Part shown: in pieces, positions 46,473 to 64,000 of the stretch
Position numbering within the stretch: position 1 is the stretch's first letter
Layout: each line of letters begins with the position of its first letter
Assembly (NCBI GenBank): GCA_964019415.1
Contig: OZ025870.1
Span: 5,052,915-5,116,914 of the forward strand
From: Ianthella basta
Lineage: Eukaryota > Porifera > Demospongiae > Verongiida > Ianthellidae
Direction of reading: 5' to 3'
DNA: 64,000 nucleotides
Notes under the pieces: model-generated
Told to the model about the DNA's origin: nothing
What the model saw: the letters and a program-made list of their open reading frames with translations, nothing else
The model's database searches: none
Position numbers and translations under genes: made by a program

Positions 46473-46908
46473 CTAGCAAGCCGACTATGCATAAGATCGT
46501 ATGATGTCCCAGAAAAAGATTCAATTGCAATTAAAACGACACGTGGGGGTTTCGTAAAACGGCCATTTCGCAGCCATTTTGTTTGCCCTCGCTAGCGCAC
46601 GTATATACGAGCGCATTTTAATCACGTGATGTTGCTATCTCGACCACGTGGTGTTTGCTGCGGCTTTGCCATTGTGTTTGCGCATCCTATGCCCTCTAAT
46701 GGAATTTCCCACTGCAATAGTGAGTGACTGGGCACCCTCATTGCTAACCCAAATATCTTCTATATCGCATCACACATGGTAGTCACCCTGAAATTCTCAA
46801 CCATAATTATACAGAACCATGGCAATAACAAGATGCAAAGTCAGCAGCGTATAGCTATAGCACTAACCAGCAGATACACACAGAGAGACAATGTTGCACG
46901 CAGCTATC

Positions 46909-55700
<8,792 letters not shown>

Positions 55701-55823
55701 TCTACTGTTGTCGTCAGTAAAGTCGATATGATTCGCCGCTTTCTTGGTCACATGACATGACGTCACGTTATGTCACCTCCTATGCGAGTCCATCGCACGA
55801 TTTTTTAATCCTGACAGAAGGAC

Positions 55824-56133
55824 CAGTGGCAGATCTAGCCCAACCCTAGAGGTGGCCCAGCGCCTATATTAGTTATTGCGCAATCAAATTATGACCTAAT
55901 AAAAATGGCTGCCGGCGACCAGAAGTGAATAAGAGCTCATTTTAGATCCCCTATGCAGTCACACCAAGCTTTAGTAAGGTGATACTGGCTCCTCTAATGT
56001 TATTAACATGATTTTGGCCATTTAGTACTTTTGGATGTATACTTACAAGCAATTTGCTATTAAAACATATTCCAGGTCTGGCCCAAGAGGGGGGGGCAGG
56101 CCCCCAAGGCCCCCCCCCCTGGATCTGCCCCTG
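55824..56133. mobile_element. Small hAT-like MITE between the HECT and integrase genes
   Basis: Ends CAGTGGCAGATCTAG and CTGGATCTGCCCCTG are imperfect inverted repeats of a common hAT type. G- and C-runs lie near the right end. A clean 8-bp duplication is not visible. Confidence 0.45.
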
Positions 56134-56405
56134 CAGGACTGTGAAAAGTGTCAGTATAAGTTGAATCAGAGTTTGACTAAATGATTCACCTACAACCGAA
56201 CAATCAAAGTACAGCATCAGCTAGTAATATTATATGGAATTGCTACATTGAACCTTGTGCTATTAATTGCATGCTTAAGTAAATTATCCACAAATGCATG
56301 CAAAGATTCTACAGAATAGCACACAAAGTAAGTACAATGTCACAAAACATGCAAATTAAAGGATATAAGGATATATAATGCATTGATCAAGTGAAAATCC
56401 TGTAA

Positions 56406-58474
56406 TTAACTGCAGTTATGGCACTGCTGAAGATGCCGTCCAACTGTGCGACACACTTTGCGATACACAGAATAACCAAAGTCATCTGTCACTCTAAGCA
56501 TATCTAATTGTCTGAGTTCCTGCTGGAGGAGGTTGCAAGGAGCAAATGTGGACCTAGGAACAGCTACTGCCTCATGAGGGGATGGAGCCTGAATGCTACT
56601 TGGGGCATGAGTAGGAGTGTGCAGTGTTGGGGCCATATTTCGGCTGATTGCACCTTGGATGAACAACTGGTTTGGTGTTTGGTTGTGTGAAGTAGACAGT
56701 GGATGATTATTCCAAGACTCCACAAATGAATCCAGAGCACTGTTGATCCTTGGAAGGAATACTGCATGTAGACAGAACATGTCCACCTCATTCAAGCAGC
56801 TCAGTTTACCATCGCTCTCCATTTCTCTGAAGAGGTCAGCATACAATACAGGAACACATCTATGTACATCTCTCCACAGCCGTTCAATCCTTTCATTATG
56901 GGTTGATGACCCAACCACAACAGCAGATTCTGACAGTTGCTGCTCAAACATGTACCTCCACACATCTACGTTCTCTCCACCAAAATCTGACCTAACTTTG
57001 TCAGGCACATCAAACATGCTGACTGCATCAGAAAATGAAGCCATCACAGTGGAAGCCAGATTGTTAGTTGAACAACGGAGGTACACTATGGTTCTAGAAT
57101 AGCCGTCAATCCCTCCATGTATTACAAATCGCCACTTAATCAGTTTATGATGGCCATCTATGTGCCAAACTGAATTAGGTCCATCCACACAGTATACACG
57201 TCTGCGAACAGCAGTACTCCTTCTAATGGCAGTGTTGATGGGATCTACACGATGAATAGATGCCCTCACTTTGGCTCGGGGAACAAGTATCCCACAACGA
57301 TGAAGGCGACCAATTATCAATCTTTCACCATCATTTGGGTGCGTTTGTTTGATTGACTCCACCATTCTGTCAAGATCGTCTGTGGATATGTCTGAATATG
57401 TACTAGTGGTATCAATGCGTTCCTCTTCCAAGCGGCGATATAAAGTAGACCTACTGATCCCCAGTAGTTCTGCTATTTTTGTCCATGTAAATCGCAACCC
57501 ACGAAGGTATTCTATCTCCTCAATGGTAGCATGGAGCTTTGGACGCCCAGGTAACCTAGCAGCAAAAAAGTACAATACATGCAGGAAAGATGCCAGCATG
57601 CAGCATCTGAGGCACACATATAAATTATACTATTATATGCATATAAACTTTAGCTTGCCCAATCTGGAAGGAGCAGCAGGCAAATATCATTATCTGCATA
57701 TATGCCACAATTGCACGAACTGTGAATTGTTAGCCATCATTACATGTATGTGGCATGCAAGATTCGCTATCCCTATATATTCTATGTGTTTTAATTCTTC
57801 TTTTACTTAGATGTAAGTGCTACATGGGGCCAGTCTGTGCCCTAGTGCCATTGGGCACAGTGCACTCAATTATTGATTGATTGATTGCTATACCTTTTGC
57901 TTAACTTTAACTATTGTATAGTACTACCAACAGGCAAGTAGCTACAAAATTGAGGAGTCACATTTCTGATGCAGTGCCTGTTGTCTACACCTGCCTATAA
58001 AATATTAAGCTTAAGGCTTGCTTAATACACTGCTAGCACAAATTATCTGTGATATACAGTCGTGGTAGTCAAAGGCAATAAGCTTTAAGCACTGAGGTGT
58101 CTGCTAAGATTTGCCACAGCCTCTCTTAAGACTTAGGACTAATACATATATACATGTATTCATGCATTATGCACACACACACACGTGCATGCACTGGCAT
58201 AGCAGGGGAATAGTAGCTACACTGCTGAGTCAGCAAAAACTGTCGCCATTGTTAACAAGACAATTATTATAGAGAACTTTTATTGTCTAGACACCCTCCC
58301 ACAAAAGGCGAAAGCGAGGGGTGTACATCTTTAGTTAATGGTGGGCCCCCCATAGCAAGGTGTTGGCCAGATAACAGCTCACCTCTCTTCACCAGTACTC
58401 AGCCCACTTGAACTCAGTGCTCGTTGTAGGTCCGACGACAACTGCCTCTCCAATTCATCAAGGCTGGTAGCCAT
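56406..58474 (-). CDS. DDE integrase (rve/IS3-like transposase), 2 exons, 413 aa
   Basis: Exon 1 is 58474-58383 (MATSLDELERQLSSDLQRAL), exon 2 is 57555-56406. The GT-AG junction restores an arginine codon. An N-terminal helix-turn-helix (TWTKIAELLGISRSTLYRRL, about 54-73) is followed by the RNase-H-like core. The catalytic triad is readable: D in VWHIDGHHKLI (about 164), D in VRSDFGGEN (about 221) and E in HNERIERLWRD (about 255), with 33 residues between the last two. It ends HLQQCHNCS. This is the likely transposase of the 12.6-kb element; its start codon is 67 bp inside the right inverted repeat. Similar integrases are frequent in cnidarian and fish genomes. The start was chosen because exon 1 is in phase. 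Confidence 0.85.
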
Positions 58475-58540
58475 GCTCGACAATCACTATAAGGCAGATA
58501 TCTAGGAACAGAGTGTATAGCACGTGCTCACCAACAGGTT

Positions 58541-58847
58541 CGTGGCTCCATTAAATCGTCGCCATACAGAGAGATTCGTGGCTTCGGTAAAATCGTCGCC
58601 ATACAGAGAAATTCGTCGCTTCGGTAAAAGTTGTCGCCATACAGAGAAATTCGTCGCTTCGGTAAAATCGTCGCCATACAGAGAGATTCGTCGCTTCGGT
58701 AAATTCGTCGCTACGGAATGGAGGTTGCTGTGTGGAATCGTCGCCGCATATTTGCGGCTGCATCCAGAATCGTCGCCATTGTTGGAATCGGTGACGTCAT
58801 AAAATCGTCTCCTCGAGTTCGAGTTTTGACACAAACGGCACCCCATA
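58541..58847 (-). repeat. Right inverted repeat of the 12.6-kb transposon, with 37-bp minisatellite
   Basis: Inverted copy of 46231-46472 with about four full 37-bp units instead of 2.6. The outer 130 bp differ from the left end at only a few bases (for example TGACGTCA against TGATGTCA). Confidence 0.85.
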
Positions 58848-58919
58848 GTGTTATGCACTTGGAGTAGGAGGGGAATACCGGTAGGCCGGTGGTTACGCCA
58901 TTTCCGATTGGATCCCCCT

Positions 58920-61478
58920 GACAGCTGTTTCGAGGCGGCAACTTAGTTTTCCGAAATGGGATATTGGGAATGGGAATGGGAATACGTGTACAACTACTGT
59001 CGTCGATGTCGGCCAGTTACTGCCATTCCCCCGGGCCACCTCCGTTGCCAAGGAGGCCGGAACTCTGCATTTGGATAGATCTGACCCAGTAAATGTGAGC
59101 TGTGCTTTAAAAATTGTGGAACATGGCTTTAGGTTACGAAACTAGCCAGTTTCGCCGCAAAGGTTTAAATGGCTCGTAGCGTAGTTCTGCGGGTTTTCCT
59201 GCCAGTGAGCTATGTCTTGTGTGATAGCCAAGGGAGTGTAGAACTAGGCGACACAGAGCCTGTTCTGCTGCGCGCTAAACTTTTGGCGAAATACGCGTTT
59301 GTAATGTAGCATGTTCTGCCATTTGCATTTGCCTTGCGCAATTATCATAATTATTAGCTATGCATACTGACTTTCACAGTCAACTCCATGAAATTTACAT
59401 TAATCTGTACATGTGCAGATCAAGTTTGCTCTTCATGTATATGTAGCCATATGTTTAGCTGTGCAGCAGCCACTAAAGCAGTTAGCTATGTGTGTAGCTG
59501 CCGTTGCTTCTTGAAATCAAAGATGACATAGCTAAGCAACTGAGCTAGCTAATTTTGTCTGTAAACGCTGACAGCATGACATATGTAACTGACACAATCA
59601 GGCAATCAGCATATAACTGTGGAAAATACAGATGTTCAAAATACATGAGTATTAATAAATGCAGCTATGTTTCATAGTAGGGTAGTCAGTTCTAAAATAC
59701 ATAAGTTGCTAATTCTGTTTGAAGTTTTGTAGCTACCAGTCTCTAGATCTCTCTTGTTCCCACCCTCCATCTATGTGTATGGTGCACTCATGTCCTCTCA
59801 TACCCCTCTCAGGCTGGAGGTGCCACCATATGTTGTCAGAATTACGTTCATGATCTAATGGCTGATCTTCTCACCGATGTCTGCCATGACGTCAATGTAG
59901 AGCCCCGCTTGCAACCCCTTTTCAGTGAAACATTCACCTGTAGCACAGCAACAGAAGACAACTCGAGGCTAGACATTGCAGCAAGTGCATTCTGCTGTGG
60001 AAGATTGAGAGATCATCTTTCAACGTAAGGGTAATTAACCTTTTTGTCCCCTCAAACCAGACACCACAGATGGCCTCTTGCTACTGACGACTCAAGCATA
60101 AGAAAAGGCAGAAGTACGATCAGTGAGTTTGAGACATTTAACACACATCCTTTGTTCCACTGGTGATGCCCTGCACTGGAGGAGCAAGTCCTGGTGCAAC
60201 TGTGTTTCTCAGGAGGCTCAATGTACTGTCGTCAGAGAAGAACCCTATCAACTACAGCACGGTCATAGAACTCTTGAGATTCTACCTCAGCCTCACCCTA
60301 CTGCGATCCTCAATCGTGTATTTCCACAGCAGCAGATCATCTGCATGCCACCCAAAATGACTTGAACTATATAGGAATTGCAGATCTGGCCATGACAGAT
60401 GGGCAGATCAGACGATGCTAACTGTCTTAACTGTCTTCACAAGCATCTGTCATTATCATTATTTTTTACTGTTATTGTTATAATTGTGTATGTTGTTGCA
60501 TTGGACTCTTTATTTTGGTTTACTCGTTGCCTATGTGTGTATTATATAAATATTTGATTGTTTGCATGATTTGATATGTAAACATCTGATTGTTTTAATG
60601 ACTTCTTATATTATTATTGTATTATTATAATACTGATTGGGAGATCAATATGTTAATAATTAATAGAATGCAATTTAGCAAATATTATATCAATAGTGTG
60701 TACAAATATGCATGCATATTCACATGTACTACTGCATAATTATCGCTGTTCGGTATATTAGTCTATAGCTAGTGACATACAAAACTGCCTATCCTCTGCC
60801 AACTGCAGCCTTTTCATCAAACCTACACCTGGCAACATATAGATCGATGCACATGAAAGATCAATGTAAGGCATGTATAATATATATTATATATGCAACA
60901 GGATGAATAAAACGTACAACATCGATCACTGCAATACGTATATTATATGAAGTCCATGCCATGTGACAGAATTTCAATTTTTGAAGTGTATAATAATATG
61001 TGACATGCATGTCCATACATATATAAGATCTTCCCATCATATTCAAGTAGGCCTGCCTGATTGAATGCAAATGCAAATGGCAGAACATGCTACATTACAA
61101 ACGCGTATTTCGCCAAAAGTTTAGCGCGCAGCAGAACAGGCTCTGTGTCGCCTAGTTCTACACTCCCTTGGCTATCACACAAGACATAGCTCACTGGTGG
61201 GAAAACCCGCAGAACTGCGCTACGAGCAATTTAATAACGCGACCAATAGTCAATATTTTCACACTGAGAAAGAGTAATCTACAAGTTTGAATGCAAATAC
61301 CGCTTACCTTTGGTCACCTCTATCCATACAAAGGGTTTCACTTTTCTTGCATGACTTTTCGTGCAGTAAAGGGTAGAGATTCCTTTGCATAGCTTTCCTC
61401 GAGAAAAACTCGTGCGCGCCCTTCTGGTTTCCAAACCAAACCTAAGCTGCCACCATTTATATATGCGAAACAGCCGTG
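58920..61478. mobile_element. CACGGCTGTTTC-family element, inverted copy of 301-2891
   Basis: The left end is a mutated ACAGCTGTTTCGAGG and the right end GCGAAACAGCCGTG closes at 61478. The whole interior is colinear with 2891-301 in reverse, including the coding relic and AT-rich centre. Confidence 0.65.
59815..60358 (+). pseudogene. Degenerate fragment of a transposable-element-type protein
   Basis: Counterpart of the relic at 1438-2083. The frame from 59815 reads VHDLMADLLTDVCHDVNVEP, then LQPLFSETF and SRLDIAASAFCCGRLRDH. A second frame from 60163 ends LLRSSIVYFHSSRSSACHP. The two are not joined by one frame. This copy is slightly better preserved. Confidence 0.4.
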
Positions 61479-62392
61479 TGAAAAGGTTCCCCCCAGTCCA
61501 AATATTTCGAAATATTGGGACCGGGGAGAACGTATATTATGGGGGTCCAATTTTCACGTGACAGGGCCAATACCCGGACACTCCGCAAAAATGTACGTCG
61601 CACGAAACAGACACAAAACTTCCAGCTAACGATATATATACGCTTGGTTGATAGTTGTACTAGCAGGGTTTAACTAGACGAATGCAAGGCATTGTGGGGG
61701 CGAGCGGGAAGTTTATTTTCTTTTTATCCTCAATAGTTTTATTGCCGAGCGGCGAGCGAAGCGAGGCTAATGATCGCTGTCTATTCGATCCTCGGCGATA
61801 TATATCCGATTATTTGTATCGCACGACACGTGACTGCGCATGTGACTCCGTCACGTGACGGGTCGTCTTTTCAAAGGGTGCTTCTGCTCCTGTTCGGTCG
61901 CTCATCTTTGCCGGCATACTCCCGCGGATCAGGGGCACAGATGGGAATGGCAACGACGCGGCTGCGTCCAGCACGTCGAGAGGGCCACGCTGCAAGACGG
62001 TGCGCGCGACTTGATACGGAGACAGCGGGGCAAAGATAGGTCAGACTAAAATTGAATGCGGCGGAATGGCGCAAGGCTACTGGCGTCGGCGACGGACGAG
62101 CAGCGGCAGCCCAGACTTGAGGAGCTTTGGCAGTAACAAACAAGGCGCTTGGCTGCTAAGACAGCTCCAGTCTGTAACATCACAATACACTTGTCTACTC
62201 GCCACGTAATATTCATGCTGCGAGGCAATTCTTATGCGCTTAGCGTATGCCTATTTTTTATTATTATCAAGAACATGCATGCACACATGTGCAATTGCAA
62301 TCAGGATTTAGTTAGAAATTAGTTGTAGCGCATGCTGTCATAATAATATTGCCTGCAGACAGATGGGTTGGGTCTGGGTATGACGGAGACTA
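61479..62392. other. Stretch without a supported gene
   Basis: It begins with a small palindrome (CCAAATATTTCGAAATATTGG) and contains a GC-richer block at 61800-62110. Short frames there show no recognisable domain. It could hold a CpG-rich promoter, but nothing decides this. Confidence 0.3.
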
Positions 62393-62570
62393 CAGCTGAT
62401 TTCAGAATGGTTGGCCAAAATGGCAAATGGCAGAACGGCCAAATGGCGTGACGTCACTAGTAGTTTTGCTGCTTGCTATTACCTCACGCCTATTGTTTAG
62501 TATTGCCATTTGCTGTGACATCACATCCTTTGCCATTTGCCATGTTGGCCAGTCATTCTGAAATCAACTG
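62393..62570. mobile_element. 178-bp MITE with TA target duplication
   Basis: Ends CAGCTGATTTCAGAATGG and CATTCTGAAATCAACTG are inverted repeats flanked by TA on both sides (62391-62392, 62571-62572), a Tc1/mariner-like signature. Inner arms share TTGGCC and GGCAAATGGC blocks. Confidence 0.65.
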
Positions 62571-63188
62571 TACATCTGAACAGCCAGGAACTGGCAGCTG
62601 CGGTGTGCTAACTATTGCCCAATCCCATAATATAGCCAGCAAGAGTAAGAGAACTTAACTATTAAAGCAACAGCACACCTCCCACCTGGCCCATACAGTC
62701 CTTGTATGGCTAAACCGGCCAGTTCACCTTCACTATCTTGACAGTCACCTGTTCAGCAGAAGAGTACACTAAAAGCCGGCACCAGAGACTGCGTAATTGC
62801 ACCACCGCAAGAGACAAAAGTACCCCGTCACAGAGGCCGCTGTAGCAAGCAAGCGTAAGAGACCTTAACTACGTACCAACCAGAGACTGCGTAATAGCAA
62901 TTGCACAGGAGTCAAAAGCAGCCCGTCGCGGAGGCGGCTGTAGCAAGCAAAAGTAAGAGACCTTACTTACGTACCAAAGATGTTAAACTATTGCCCAACG
63001 CGCGACAACCCTAAACTATTGCGCAATGCAGCGAAGGTTCCATGCATATGCCTTGAAATTGGGCCGGGACGAACTAGGGTCTAGTATACGGAACGGAACG
63101 GCTACGTCTGCGCCACTGGATATCACCAATGCCCACACTGCCCGGCCTGGTAGACCTGATGGGTCGGACAAGTTCACGTGCGTTCAAA
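62571..63188. repeat. Degenerate tandem repeat of about 110-130 bp upstream of the Rab escort relic
   Basis: A unit with AGCAAGCGTAAGAGACCTTA, ACGTACCAACCAGAGACTGC and CCCGTC.CAGAGGC-like blocks recurs two to three times between about 62635 and 63000. No gene is supported. Confidence 0.45.
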
Positions 63189-63456
63189 ATGGACGTCGAA
63201 GTTGAGCGCGATCCCGAAGACAACCCTCCCGGCGAATTAACGTTATAATCGGCGGAGCAGGTAAGTTATAATACATTCTTTCTCTAATTTGTAACATGCT
63301 ATCCTCACTGGATTGTATTAAGAGCTTTCACGAGTCTTAGCCGTAACGGTATACGGTTACCCTCCATGGACATCAACTTCCAATGATAGGACTCATTCAG
63401 TGGCTTTTGGCCGCTTCATTGGCGCGTGTGGGAAATTTGGTCTTGCATTTGGATAA
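63189..63456 (+). pseudogene. Rab escort protein-like first two exons, inverted copy C
   Basis: Exon 1 (63189-63260) keeps PEDNPPGEL but has lost a base against copies A and B, so the frame shifts before the glycine loop. Exon 2 (63390-63456) is intact with a proper AG acceptor and encodes GLIQWLLAASLARVGN, then LVLHLD at a GTGAGT donor, as expected for the family. The region to 64000 continues as the reverse complement of about 31150-31500 and 44700-45080. Confidence 0.6.
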
Positions 63457-64000
63457 GTGAGTCACGCGTGTGTGTGTGCCTGTGTGTGTGTGCGTGTGCC
63501 TGTGTGTGTGCCTGTGTGCATGTTCACACATGTGCCTACTTGTCAGACACAGTCACACTACACATACATGGCACATTTGCTCAGGCTCACCCACAATGTC
63601 CTGCTTCCACTTAGTACAGTTCTATCATGTATGCACAGTGGGTATTGCAGATAGTGAATGATCACACCTCGGAGAGCTGCACTCGTATGTGTGTGCTCGT
63701 TTTATCAATGTTGGTCTGAAATACCTCAAGTCTCTCTGCGTGGGCAGCAGGTCAGGTGTGTGTGTGCCTGTAGGAAGTTTGAATGAGGTGCCCTGAGGGT
63801 GTGTGATGGGGAGGGTGGGCTCTATAAGATCTATTTATATTAATGGAGTAAGTGCTGTGGCACGTTCACACTTGTACAGTCCACACCCGCCCACCCCAAC
63901 GTGAGGAGAAATGAGATGCAGCCATCATTCAAGTTAGCAAATTCTGACTATCATTGCAGCACATCTCAATGGCTAACTCAATGCTAAAAGTGTAATTTTC

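Noticed and set aside
61770..62143. Candidate first exon on a GC-rich stretch
   Set aside because: Frames exist on both strands, but no domain, conserved motif or downstream exon was found.

Overview
The window looks like nuclear DNA of an early-branching animal, most likely a demosponge (low confidence on the taxon). Genes have short GT-AG introns and animal-type domains: the RAWUL domain of RING1, a bubblegum-type acyl-CoA synthetase, a Rab escort protein, CARD-like death-fold genes and a HECT ubiquitin ligase. There are long CA/TG microsatellites and very many transposable elements. I saw no rRNA, tRNA, operon or CRISPR array. All exon boundaries were read by hand from reading frame and GT-AG junctions.

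Left part (1-15.7 kb). Several members of a DNA-transposon family ending in CACGGCTGTTTC surround a 7-kb element at 2946-9926. That element has identical 85-bp terminal inverted repeats and a 9-bp target duplication. It carries two convergent genes: a RecQ-like helicase and an intact eight-exon DUF6589 protein with an N-terminal cysteine cluster. This layout resembles the helicase-bearing Academ (AcademH) transposons. The helicase is split by a 222-bp palindromic insertion with a 12-bp target duplication and hammerhead-ribozyme-like motifs, probably Penelope-derived. A sister insertion lies at 35.2 kb.

Middle (16-46 kb). A locus built by segmental duplication holds six copies of a short CARD-like gene, a decayed bubblegum acyl-CoA synthetase gene (18.3-27.8 kb, two nonsense codons and missing exons) with scattered exon copies, and fragments of the first two exons of a Rab escort protein gene that sit divergently next to CARD genes. 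The C-terminal exons of a RING1/RNF2-like Polycomb gene lie at 34.3-38.0 kb. A Helitron deletion derivative, MITEs and microsatellites interrupt the locus.

Right part (46.2-58.8 kb). A 12.6-kb unit is bounded by inverted repeats of about 240-310 bp that contain a 37-bp minisatellite. On one strand it encodes an intact DDE (rve/IS3-like) integrase of 413 aa and an intact eleven-exon HECT E3 ligase of 716 aa. A 3.45-kb element with TAA target duplications and CCGTA-rich ends is nested in a HECT intron. I read the 12.6-kb unit as a transposon that carries its own ubiquitin ligase; it is the best candidate for an undescribed system. The window ends with an inverted CACGGCTGTTTC element, a small TA-flanked MITE and an inverted copy of the Rab escort fragment.
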